Positions 9,182 through 16,729 of a stretch of 64,000 nucleotides of DNA are shown here, one piece after another; positions within the stretch are counted from its first letter, which is position 1, and each line of letters starts with the position of its first letter. Source of the DNA: JAHEEL01 sp942491345 (lineage in GTDB: Bacteria > Actinomycetota > Acidimicrobiia > Spongiisociales > UBA5794). The position numbers and the translations under genes were made by a program. The stretch is from contig CALOAN010000011.1 of NCBI GenBank assembly GCA_942491345.1, forward strand, positions 1-64,000. The letters run 5' to 3'. The notes under the pieces were generated by a model. The model had not been told where the DNA came from, made no database searches, and was given only the letters and a program-made list of their open reading frames with translations.

Positions 9182-9481
9182 CACCCTTCTGAAATCGAGC
9201 GGCCCGGGTTGGTCTCCCTCCCTGCAGGCAAAACGTCTTCGCCTCCGGATCCGACCGCCACCGATGGTTTCCTATGGTGCCCCCAAACCACACCCGCTTG
9301 CAGTGTCCTGCCGTCCGCGGCGCTGAAGACGTATGCTTGCATGTCTACGCCGGAAAGACACCGCGGCCTAAATTGTCTACTCACAGTGTCCATCCCCGGG
9401 CGAACGATAGTCGGCACCTTACCCATGTTTTTTTTTATGTTTATAATCAGTAAGTTACATCTTTTACTTCTTTGTTTCCTT

Positions 9482-9497
9482 TGGCATGGCAATTGTA
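9482..9497 (+). promoter_or_regulatory. Sigma-54-like promoter upstream of tauE copy 2
   Basis: TGGCATGGCAATTGTA has GG at 9483-9484 and GT at 9495-9496 with 12-bp phase. The flanking bases (TTGGCAT, TTGTAA) are identical to the element ahead of copy 1. It lies 141 bases before the ATG, against 147 for copy 1. Confidence 0.5.
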
Positions 9498-9637
9498 AAG
9501 CAGAAACGAAAAGGAGTTGTTTTGACAGCAATGAGCACGTCCCTCTATCGAAAAGGAGAAAAACGGAACACGACATTGGAAAGCCTCCCATAACCCGTCA
9601 ACGATTCACCCGATAGTTACAACATAAGGAGCGCATC

Positions 9638-10684
9638 ATGGAAAATATCAAACAAGAAAAACTCACCGGATGGGAGGTGGCCAAGAATCTTGAGGCCACC
9701 AAAAAAACGATTTGGGAACGTCTGATTCCAGACGCCGGCCACCTCAAGGCCATGGGTTCGGGCGTCGTTGTATTTTTCATTCTCTTTCTGGTGGGCATCT
9801 GGCTGGCTGGCAACCCCTTCGAGGCCACCGTGCGTATGCCCTCCAAGTATGTGGTGGACCACGGCCTCATGGGCAATCAGTGGTCCATCGTCTGGAGCGT
9901 GGTGCTGATCGCGGCCTTTTTCGAATTCATGGACGCCTCGGCCGGCATGGGCTTCGGCACGGCCCTGACCCCGCTGCTGCTTATGGTGGGGTTTGACCCC
10001 AAGCAGATCGTACCTGTCGTCATGATCCAGCAGGGGGCGGCCGGTCTGGTGGGAGCCTTCCTCCACCGGGAGTTCGAGAACGTGGAGTGGAAATTCTCCC
10101 CCATGAGCGAGACGGTCAAACTCTGGCTGATCATCGCCGGCACCGGCGTTCTCTTCAACGTGGTGGCCGTGGTGGGCGTCTACAAGATCTTTGAGGTCGG
10201 CAAAGTCTGGATCAAACTCTACGTGGCGCTCCTGCTGCTCATGATGGGCTTGGTCTCGTTGATCCAGGCCAGGAAGGAGCGCCCCTACAAACCCGGCAAA
10301 ATGGTCCTGTGGGCGGCCCTGGCCGGCTTCAACAAGGGCGTGGGCGGCGGCGGCTACGGTCCCGTGGTCACCATCGGCGGGCTGATGGCCGGCGTACCGG
10401 TGAAAAGCATGATGGCGGTGACGGCCATCAGCGAAGGCACAGTAAGCACCTTGTCGGTGGTCACGTGGTTGGCCCTGCTGGGCAGCGGCGTGACCATCGA
10501 TTACATCCTGCTGCCCAGTTTCATGCTGGCCACCATGTTCTCAGCCGTGGCGGCTCCCTACATGACCCGCGTGTTCCCGGAAAAACTGTGGAAGTTCGTG
10601 GTGCCGACCTACTGCCTGTGCCTGACGGCCTATGCTTTCTACAAGATCATTCCGGACGTGATGAAAAAACTGGCCGGCAGCTGA
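9638..10684 (+). CDS. TauE/SafE family anion exporter (copy 2)
   Basis: This 348-residue paralogue of the preceding exporter has the same membrane layout and the same Gly-rich repeats (DASAGMGFGTALTP, FNKGVGGGGYGPVV). From the first membrane segment to the C-terminus I count about 28 differences in some 293 residues (about 90% identity), while the first 45 residues and the leader DNA have diverged much more. Long runs of identical DNA (for example 8286-8386 versus about 9880-9980) suggest recent duplication or gene conversion. A GAGCGC-type weak ribosome site with AAGGAG precedes the ATG. It is probably co-transcribed with the small membrane protein downstream. Confidence 0.9.
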   Translation: MENIKQEKLTGWEVAKNLEATKKTIWERLIPDAGHLKAMGSGVVVFFILFLVGIWLAGNPFEATVRMPSKYVVDHGLMGNQWSIVWSVVLIAAFFEFMDASAGMGFGTALTPLLLMVGFDPKQIVPVVMIQQGAAGLVGAFLHREFENVEWKFSPMSETVKLWLIIAGTGVLFNVVAVVGVYKIFEVGKVWIKLYVALLLLMMGLVSLIQARKERPYKPGKMVLWAALAGFNKGVGGGGYGPVVTIGGLMAGVPVKSMMAVTAISEGTVSTLSVVTWLALLGSGVTIDYILLPSFMLATMFSAVAAPYMTRVFPEKLWKFVVPTYCLCLTAYAFYKIIPDVMKKLAGS

Positions 10685-10774
10685 TGATGCCGAAGTCCAC
10701 GCCATGCTCCCGGGTCATGCCCGGGGGCATGGCCGAAAATCCAATCCAACACGACGATTGAAAAAGGACAAAAG

Positions 10775-11308
10775 ATGAACGCCGAACAAATCAACCCGAC
10801 AATGAGTAAGCCCATCCATCCGCCGCGGCGCGGATTCGCCCGCAGCCGCCTGTATAACTTCGGTCTGACCATGGTCATCATGGGGGCCAGTTTTGTCCTC
10901 TACTATCTGGGACTCTTCGGCACGGTGGACGGCCCCCTGACCCCGGCCAACATGGGCAAAGCCCTCTCGGGTCTTGGCGTAACCCAGCGGCATGTGATCA
11001 TCATGCTGCTGTCGCTCCTGATCGGCGCCGTCTCGTGGAATTGGATCTTCAACCTGACCAGCGCCATGATCGGTGCCCGCATGACCTGCACGGCCACCGG
11101 TAAAGATGGCAACGAATGCTGCGGCCTTCCGGCCAAACGCATTCGTCTTGTTTCCAGGCGCTCCGGGCGGGAGGTGATAACCTATGTCTGCGAGGACGGC
11201 CACCGACGGTCCGAAGCCCATTTTCATCCCCTTAAAAAAGGGGCGGTAAGCAACACGGTGTGGATGGCCTGTCTGGCCTTTGTCATCATCGCCTTTTGCG
11301 GTGTCTAA
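10775..11308 (+). CDS. Uncharacterised small membrane protein with Cys pair, linked to tauE
   Basis: This 177-residue protein is of no family I recognise. AAAAGGACAAAAG precedes the ATG. It has a basic N-terminus, a membrane segment at about 30-50 (MVIMGASFVLYYLGLF), a second at about 72-95 (VIIMLLSLLIGAVSWNWIF), then a soluble stretch with Cys-rich motifs (MTCTATGKDGNECCG and YVCEDGHRRSEAH) and a final segment at about 160-176. The spaced Cys/His residues could bind a metal or sense redox state, which is speculation. It sits 90 bases after tauE copy 2 on the same strand and is followed by a hairpin, so the two genes probably form one operon. Confidence 0.75.
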   Translation: MNAEQINPTMSKPIHPPRRGFARSRLYNFGLTMVIMGASFVLYYLGLFGTVDGPLTPANMGKALSGLGVTQRHVIIMLLSLLIGAVSWNWIFNLTSAMIGARMTCTATGKDGNECCGLPAKRIRLVSRRSGREVITYVCEDGHRRSEAHFHPLKKGAVSNTVWMACLAFVIIAFCGV

Positions 11309-11330
11309 CCACAGAGAGACCCCTGCCGGA

Positions 11331-11365
11331 ATTCAGGCCGACGGCCATCCGCCATCGGCCTGAAT
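11331..11365 (+). terminator. Terminator-like hairpin closing the tauE copy 2 operon
   Basis: A perfect 11-bp inverted repeat ATTCAGGCCGA / TCGGCCTGAAT with a 13-base loop lies 22 bases after the stop at 11308. Only a short T stretch follows. Confidence 0.6.
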
Positions 11366-11379
11366 TTACAGCTTGTAAA
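11365..11379. promoter_or_regulatory. Dyad, possible activator site for the 11485 sigma-54 promoter
   Basis: TTTACA-gct-TGTAAA is a perfect 6+6 dyad about 110 bases upstream of a consensus sigma-54 promoter. That is the usual distance for an enhancer bound by an NtrC-type activator. It abuts the preceding hairpin, so it could also simply be part of the terminator region. Confidence 0.35.
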
Positions 11380-11484
11380 AAAAACTGACAGGCAGGAGGA
11401 ACAAATGCTGTCGCAGTGTGCCCGCCCCCGCAGCAAACCGCCTGTTTTCTGGTGATAAACCCGTAGGTCCCTTCATGTTTCGCA

Positions 11485-11500
11485 TGGCACACGATTTGCT
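11485..11500 (+). promoter_or_regulatory. Consensus sigma-54 promoter of the histidine kinase/NtrC operon
   Basis: TGGCACACGATTTGCT is a full match to TGGCAC-N5-TTGCW, with GG at 11486-11487 and GC at 11498-11499. The predicted start is near 11511, only about 3 bases before the ATG at 11514. An in-frame TAA at 11505 excludes an upstream start. Confidence 0.85.
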
Positions 11501-11513
11501 GGCGTAACGCCGC

Positions 11514-13640
11514 ATGGATGAGATCTCACGCTTCAATCCCCGTTATGGGACCACTTGGTTCATCGTTGCCGGGTCCGTCTTGATTCTGCTCATCGTCGGC
11601 GTGCTTCACATCCGCTTCGGCCGACAGATGGTCACACTGGTCAGCGACCAGTTCAACCAGGAACAGCTCGCGGTGGCCCGCAACATCCAGAAGCTGGTGG
11701 AACAGGCCCTCAGCAGCCTGGAAAAGGAACTGCTGCAACTCGCCGACCGCATCCCGACCATGCCTTCGAATCCGATCGATCGGCAAGCCCGTCTGCAGTC
11801 CGAGCTGGAGCGCATGGGTATGAACGGGGTCGTGGAAATCCAGTTATGGAACCGCCCAGCCAATAGGGTGTGGGTGTATTCACACAGCGCACCGTGCAAA
11901 ATTGCGTCAACGACGACGCCGCTTCCCCCGGAAATGGAACAGCTGCCTGAACCGGGTGAGATCGGGATGACACGTCCCGAGGTGATCGGATCCCGTGTCA
12001 CCATGTCCATGATAACCCCCATGGGGCAGCGCAACGAACATTTACTCCTTTTCAGGATCAACCTGGTCCAGTTTCTGACGCCCCTGCTCAAGGACATCAG
12101 CTCCGGGATCAGTGGCTATGCGTGGATCATCGATGACCAGGGCCGCTTCCTGTATCACCCCTTTACGGATTTTATCGGCCGCAGCGCGTTCGAGGTGCGC
12201 CAGGAAACCTATCCGGATCTGAGTTTCGTCCAAATCGATCGCATCCAGAAAGAGGAGATGCTTCAAGGCCGGGAAGGCACCGGCACCTATCAATCGGCTT
12301 GGCACCGTGGTCTCACCGGCACCATCGACAAACTGATCGCCTTCTGCCCGATTCACATCTCACAAATACCCCGGCACTTCTGGAGTGCGGCCGTGGTCGC
12401 GCCGACCCACGAAATCGCGGATGCCGTGGGGCAGATCCATCGCTGGCAGCTGGTGATCCAATGTCTGATGATCCTGGTCGTGGTGGCCGCTGCCGGAGCC
12501 CTCTTCCTGTTCGAAATCCGCTTCTCCCGAAGACTGGAAAACCTGGTGACCGCCCGTACCCAGGCCTTGAAACGATCGGAGGAGAAATACCGTCTGCTCA
12601 TCGAAAGCGCCGAGGATTTTATCTTCACGCTGGACGCCGCCGCCCGGCTGAAATCCGTCAACAGCTATACGGCCCATTTCTTCGGCAGCGACGCCGAGCA
12701 CCTCGTGGACCGTCCGCTCTCGGAACTATTCAGCGACGATGTGGGACAGCGCAACAGCAAAGCCGTGCAGCAGGTCTATACCACCCAGCGCAGCGTCCGC
12801 GAAGAGATCGAAATCCGGTCCGTGGATCCGCCGATATGGCTCAACGCCAACTACATGCCGCTGAAAAACGAAGCCGGTGACATTCATATGGTGCTGTGCA
12901 TCGCCCGCGATATCACCGAGAACAAGAACCTTCAGCGCAACCTGATCGCCACTGAAAAACTGGCCGCCCTGGGCACCCTGGCAGCCGGCGTGGCCCATGA
13001 AATCAACAACCCTTTAGGGGTGATCCTGGGGTTCTGTGACCTGCTGGTCCGCAAACAACCGCCGGGAAGCCAGGCCTATGAAGACCTGAAAATCATCGAA
13101 CGGCAGGGCCTGCACTGCAAGGAGATTGTCGACAACCTGCTCAGCTTCGCCAGGGACCGCAAGGTGTCCGAGGAAAGCACCGATCTGAATCAATGCCTCG
13201 AGGAAATCATCAAAGTGGCCCGCCACACCATCGAACGGCGCACCGTCACGCTCAAGACCGACATCGCCCGGCGGCTGCCCCCCGTCCGGGGCGACTGCCG
13301 ACAGCTCCAGCAGGTCTTCCTCAACCTGATGAACAACGCTGTGGCGGCCATGCCCGACGGCGGCCTGCTCACCATCAGTGCGACTTTCGACAAAAGCGCC
13401 CGGAATGCCGTCATAAAGGTGTCGGACACCGGCAGCGGCATTCCCGAGGCGGACCTGGACCGTATTTACGAACCGTTTTTCACGACCAAACCCGAAGGCG
13501 AGGGAACCGGGCTGGGGCTGTTTGTCAGTTACGGTATCATCAGCAGCTTCGGCGGTTCCATCCGCTGTGAAAGCCGGGTTTCGGAGGATCATGACCGAAG
13601 CGGCACCACGTTCATCGTGAAGCTGCCGCAAAGTCCATAG
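11514..13640 (+). CDS. Membrane sensor histidine kinase with Cache-type and PAS domains
   Basis: The 708-residue kinase has a first membrane segment at about 15-33, an extracytoplasmic region at about 35-315 resembling a double Cache sensor (SGYAWIIDDQGRFLYHP near its second lobe), and a second segment at about 318-340. A PAS domain follows at about 362-475, then HisKA with the phospho-accepting His495 in VAHEINNPLG, and the ATPase domain (N-box LFLNLMNNAVAAM, G1 DTGSGIP, G2 GEGTGLGLFV). The sigma-54 activator gene begins 9 bases later, so these are a cognate pair. No ribosome site is visible, and the predicted mRNA starts about 3 bases before the ATG. The signal sensed is unknown; Cache domains commonly bind small organic acids or amino acids. 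Confidence 0.93.
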   Translation: MDEISRFNPRYGTTWFIVAGSVLILLIVGVLHIRFGRQMVTLVSDQFNQEQLAVARNIQKLVEQALSSLEKELLQLADRIPTMPSNPIDRQARLQSELERMGMNGVVEIQLWNRPANRVWVYSHSAPCKIASTTTPLPPEMEQLPEPGEIGMTRPEVIGSRVTMSMITPMGQRNEHLLLFRINLVQFLTPLLKDISSGISGYAWIIDDQGRFLYHPFTDFIGRSAFEVRQETYPDLSFVQIDRIQKEEMLQGREGTGTYQSAWHRGLTGTIDKLIAFCPIHISQIPRHFWSAAVVAPTHEIADAVGQIHRWQLVIQCLMILVVVAAAGALFLFEIRFSRRLENLVTARTQALKRSEEKYRLLIESAEDFIFTLDAAARLKSVNSYTAHFFGSDAEHLVDRPLSELFSDDVGQRNSKAVQQVYTTQRSVREEIEIRSVDPPIWLNANYMPLKNEAGDIHMVLCIARDITENKNLQRNLIATEKLAALGTLAAGVAHEINNPLGVILGFCDLLVRKQPPGSQAYEDLKIIERQGLHCKEIVDNLLSFARDRKVSEESTDLNQCLEEIIKVARHTIERRTVTLKTDIARRLPPVRGDCRQLQQVFLNLMNNAVAAMPDGGLLTISATFDKSARNAVIKVSDTGSGIPEADLDRIYEPFFTTKPEGEGTGLGLFVSYGIISSFGGSIRCESRVSEDHDRSGTTFIVKLPQSP

Positions 13641-13648
13641 GAGGGTAT

Positions 13649-15145
13649 ATGCAAGGACGCATCCTGGTAGTGGACGATGAACGGGACATGCTGCTGCTGC
13701 TCGAACGCATCATCACCGAGGAAACCGACCACAAAGTGGTCACCACCGCCGACCCACGTGAGGCTTTAGAGGCCGTCAAAACAGGGGGCTTCGATCTGGT
13801 GATCACGGATCTGAAGATGCCCAAAATGGACGGCATCCGCCTGCTGGAAAAGATCAAGTCCCTTGATCCGACCGTCTCGGTGGTGGTGATGACCGCCTTC
13901 GGCACCATCGAGACGGCGGTCGAGGCGACCCGCAAAGGGGCCTGCGACTTTATCACCAAACCTTTCCGGCGGGAGCGGATTCTGGTGACCATCGCGAACG
14001 TGATGAGTTTTCAGTCCGTCACCCGGGAAAACCGGGTCCTGCGGGAGGCCCTCGGCAAGCAGAACGGCTTCGCCTCGCTGCTGGGGGTTACGCCGGTGAT
14101 GCGGGATATTTTCGCCCGCATTCGCCAGGTAGCGCCCACCCAGGGCACCGTCCTGATTACCGGGCCGAGCGGCACGGGCAAGGAACTGGTGGCCAAAGCC
14201 CTGCATACCCACAGCCACCGCCGCGACCAGCGTTTCATCACACTGAACTGCACGGTCATCCCGGAAAACGTGCTCGAAAGCGAACTGTTCGGCCACGTCA
14301 AGGGGGCCTTCACCGGCGCCTGGAAAGACAAGCGCGGTTTGGTGGAGGATGCCGATGGCGGCACCCTGTTTCTGGACGAAATCGGGGATCTGAGTCCCGT
14401 TCTGCAGACCAAACTGCTGCGCCTGCTGCAGGACGGCGAATACCGGCCCGTGGGCGGCAATGCCGCCCGCAGGGCCGACATCCGCTTCATTGCGGCCACC
14501 AATCGCCTGCTCAAGGAGGCCATCGCCCAGGGACGTTTCCGCGAGGATCTTTACTATCGACTCAATGTCATCAATTTCGATCTGCCCCCCCTGTCGGCCA
14601 GGCGGGATGACATCCCCTTGCTCAGCCACCATTTTCTAAAAAAATACGCCGCCGCCAACAAGAAGACCATTACCGAAATCTGTCCCCTGGCCATGCAGCG
14701 GCTCAGGGCGCTCGACTATCCGGGCAATGTCCGGGAGTTGGAAAACATCATCGAGCGGGGCGTGATTTTCTGCCGGACCGAATCGCTGAAGACCGCCGAT
14801 CTGTCCCTGGACCCGGAGCAGGAACCGTTGGATCCACCCTATGCCTTGCCCGCATCCTTGCGCCACCTTGGTTTCAAGGACGCCAAGGAAGAAATGACCG
14901 CGATCTTCCACCGGCACTATATCGACTGCCTGCTGCGGGAACATAACGGGAACGTGAGCCTGGCGGCGCAAAAGGCCGGCATCCAGCGCCAGTACCTGCA
15001 CCGCCTTATGAAGGAAGCGGGACTTGTAACGAATGGCTACCGGGATCGGCCGAATGGGGAGACGGATATACCGGACATGGCGCCACCGGCGGGAGCGGCC
15101 GACGAAGCCCGCGGACGACAGGGTCGGGCCATCAACCGCACCTGA
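13649..15145 (+). CDS. NtrC-family sigma-54-dependent response regulator
   Basis: The 498-residue regulator has a receiver at residues 1-120 with phospho-acceptor Asp54 (VITDLKMPKMDG) and Lys104. The AAA+ domain at about 142-370 has Walker A GPSGTGKE (172-179), an intact sigma-54 contact loop GAFTGA (219-224) and Walker B GGTLFLDEIGDL. The C-terminal Fis-type helix-turn-helix is at about 430-465 (NVSLAAQKAGIQRQYLHRLM). GGAGGGTAT precedes the ATG, 8 bases after the kinase stop. The intact GAFTGA means it should activate sigma-54 promoters, several of which are present in this window, including one in front of its own operon. Confidence 0.95.
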   Translation: MQGRILVVDDERDMLLLLERIITEETDHKVVTTADPREALEAVKTGGFDLVITDLKMPKMDGIRLLEKIKSLDPTVSVVVMTAFGTIETAVEATRKGACDFITKPFRRERILVTIANVMSFQSVTRENRVLREALGKQNGFASLLGVTPVMRDIFARIRQVAPTQGTVLITGPSGTGKELVAKALHTHSHRRDQRFITLNCTVIPENVLESELFGHVKGAFTGAWKDKRGLVEDADGGTLFLDEIGDLSPVLQTKLLRLLQDGEYRPVGGNAARRADIRFIAATNRLLKEAIAQGRFREDLYYRLNVINFDLPPLSARRDDIPLLSHHFLKKYAAANKKTITEICPLAMQRLRALDYPGNVRELENIIERGVIFCRTESLKTADLSLDPEQEPLDPPYALPASLRHLGFKDAKEEMTAIFHRHYIDCLLREHNGNVSLAAQKAGIQRQYLHRLMKEAGLVTNGYRDRPNGETDIPDMAPPAGAADEARGRQGRAINRT

Positions 15146-15151
15146 ATCGGT

Positions 15152-15499
15152 TCAGGGCATCTGGATGCCCACGATGGCAAATGCATCCTGCAGACGCACC
15201 TGCCCCACCGGTCGTCGGTCGCGGAACACCGGCAACATGCGGAGATTATGCCGGACCATGACCTCGATGGCCTTGGAAACCGGATCATCGATGTGCACCG
15301 ACGGGCTCAATGGCAGCTCGCCGGAAAAGGGGAGCAGGATTTCTCTGACATTTGCAAGGGTGCGTGTATTCATCAGCGGCTCTTCAGCGAATGGCGGAGC
15401 GATCGGTTTGGCAACTGGCAAACCGCTGTTTGATGCCATGCGGTTGGGAATGCGGTCTGCCGGAGTATTAAAAGGATAAGTTTGCAAACTGAATGCCAT
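15152..15499 (-). CDS. Small CBS-domain protein with its own sigma-54 promoter
   Basis: The 115-residue product has a C-terminal half (about 60-112) that is a recognisable CBS motif: VHIDDPVSKAIEVMVRHNL, then LPVFRDRRPVGQVRLQDA. The N-terminal half is low in recognisable features. It is convergent with the NtrC gene, with only 6 bases between the stops. CBS motifs normally work in pairs, so either it dimerises or it is a shortened remnant of a longer CBS protein. The presence of a well-phased sigma-54 promoter 25-40 bases upstream of the ATG argues that it is an expressed gene. CBS modules bind adenine nucleotides; the partner is unknown. Confidence 0.6.
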   Translation of the reverse strand: MAFSLQTYPFNTPADRIPNRMASNSGLPVAKPIAPPFAEEPLMNTRTLANVREILLPFSGELPLSPSVHIDDPVSKAIEVMVRHNLRMLPVFRDRRPVGQVRLQDAFAIVGIQMP

Positions 15500-15838
15500 C
15501 TTGGCCTGGACGTCATTAAAATCGGCAAGCTTTATGCCACGGGTGGCGAATGCGATTTCAGCGCCCGGAGCCTGCCGACCATTCGAACGCCGGCGGGCCG
15601 GTGTCCATCCTCAGAAGACAGTTGGCGGCATGGTTGTAAACTGGCAGTTTTCTGGAGGGTGGCGCAACCGACGGTTTAAACGCGATTGCCCCTGCTCCCT
15701 TACCGCGGCAATGGCCACCGGCACCGAGATGACCCCACAGCTTTGGCTGGCATGGCTTGTGATTGATGGAGATCGCGTCACGGATATGACATTGGCCATC
15801 AATTGTTCCTATACCGTCATTTCTGAAAGGGCGTAACG
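15500..15838. other. Intergenic region between the small CBS gene and the receiver-CBS gene
   Basis: Apart from the minus-strand sigma-54 promoter at 15524-15539, I see no gene. Short open frames on both strands lack ribosome sites and domain features. No convincing promoter for the rightward receiver-CBS gene was found; near-matches such as TTGGCC near 15795 have the wrong spacing. Confidence 0.5.
15524..15539 (-). promoter_or_regulatory. Predicted sigma-54 promoter of the small CBS gene
   Basis: On the minus strand TGGCATAAAGCTTGCC has the exact 12-bp GG-GC phase. The predicted start is near 15513, leaving a leader of about 14 bases before the ATG at 15499. Confidence 0.65.
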
Positions 15839-16729
15839 ATGAAACCTGCTTTGGCGGAAAGCGCCCCGCCCCGCCGGCGCGTGCTCCTGGTGGACGATGA
15901 GGAACGGTTCACCTCCCGGATGTGCAAGCTCTTGGAGCGGCATCGTTTCCAGGTGGCCACCGCCGGCGATGGCAAACAGGCCCTGGCCTTGATCGACGAG
16001 CAGGCTTTTGATGCCGTCGTGTTGGACATCCGCATGCCGTTGATGGACGGTATGACCGCCCTGCGCCGGGTGCAGGAAAATTCGTCGCCGCCGCCCGTCA
16101 TCATGCTGACCGGCCACGCTACCCTGGAAACCGGTATCGAGGCCATTCGGCAAGGGGCCTTCGACTATTTGATGAAACCTTGCAGCATCGAAGATCTGGT
16201 GGCCAAACTGGAGGTGGCCTGCGCACTCGGACAAATTCGCCGCCGCCCCATCCTGTGGCCCCGCTCGACCGCCGGCGAATTGATCCTGGATGCGTTTCGC
16301 CGAATCCGGGATACCGATCCCCTGCTGGAAGCTTTTTCCATCTTCAACCACCGTCTGCCCCGGATGGCCGGCGAAACACTTTTCATCGTGGATGCCAACA
16401 ACCGGCTAAGCGGCCATTTGAGTAAACAGGACATCGTCAGCCGTGCGGCTCAATCAGGGGGGCGCCCAATGCTCACCTGGCAGGAACTGTCCGCCAACCC
16501 GCAATGGCTGCCCGACGCAACGGTCGCATCGGTGATGAAAAGGGGGACGATTGCCGTCGAACCCGGGACACCGTTGAAACGGGTTGCCGCCGTCATGATG
16601 GAAAACGGCATACGAACCTTGCCGGTCACAGATAAAAACCGCGACATGCTGGGGGTTGTCCGACTCATGGATGTTCTGGTTTACCTGGACAGTGCCAAAG
16701 ACGAAACCGGTGAACCCTTCGCGGAATGA
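15839..16729 (+). CDS. Response regulator fused to a CBS-domain pair
   Basis: This is a 296-residue two-part protein. The receiver occupies about 1-130 (LLVDDEERF, phospho-acceptor in VVLDIRMPLMDG, the conserved Lys in LMKPCS). Two CBS motifs follow at about 165-290: the first contains FIVDANNRLSGHLSKQDIV, the second SVMKRGTIAVEPGTPLKRVA and LPVTDKNRDMLGVVRLMD. The combination suggests that phosphorylation status and adenylate binding are read by one protein, with no DNA-binding output. The receiver resembles the single-domain regulators of the Cache kinases here. It ends immediately before the GTG of the deacetylase fusion, so the two are co-translated. Confidence 0.85.
   Translation: MKPALAESAPPRRRVLLVDDEERFTSRMCKLLERHRFQVATAGDGKQALALIDEQAFDAVVLDIRMPLMDGMTALRRVQENSSPPPVIMLTGHATLETGIEAIRQGAFDYLMKPCSIEDLVAKLEVACALGQIRRRPILWPRSTAGELILDAFRRIRDTDPLLEAFSIFNHRLPRMAGETLFIVDANNRLSGHLSKQDIVSRAAQSGGRPMLTWQELSANPQWLPDATVASVMKRGTIAVEPGTPLKRVAAVMMENGIRTLPVTDKNRDMLGVVRLMDVLVYLDSAKDETGEPFAE

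Larger units (their letters stand above)
9090..9637. other. Intergenic region between the two tauE copies
   Basis: These 548 bases carry a 12-bp perfect hairpin at 9150-9181 and a sigma-54-like element at 9482-9497 in an AT-rich stretch (9420-9500). Open frames on both strands (9133-9616) are mutually overlapping, lack ribosome sites and show no family features, so I see no gene here. Confidence 0.6.

Noticed and set aside
15790..15810. TTGGCC-ATCAA-TTGTT upstream of the receiver-CBS gene
   Set aside because: Spacing between the GG and the downstream TTG is one base short of the invariant sigma-54 phase.
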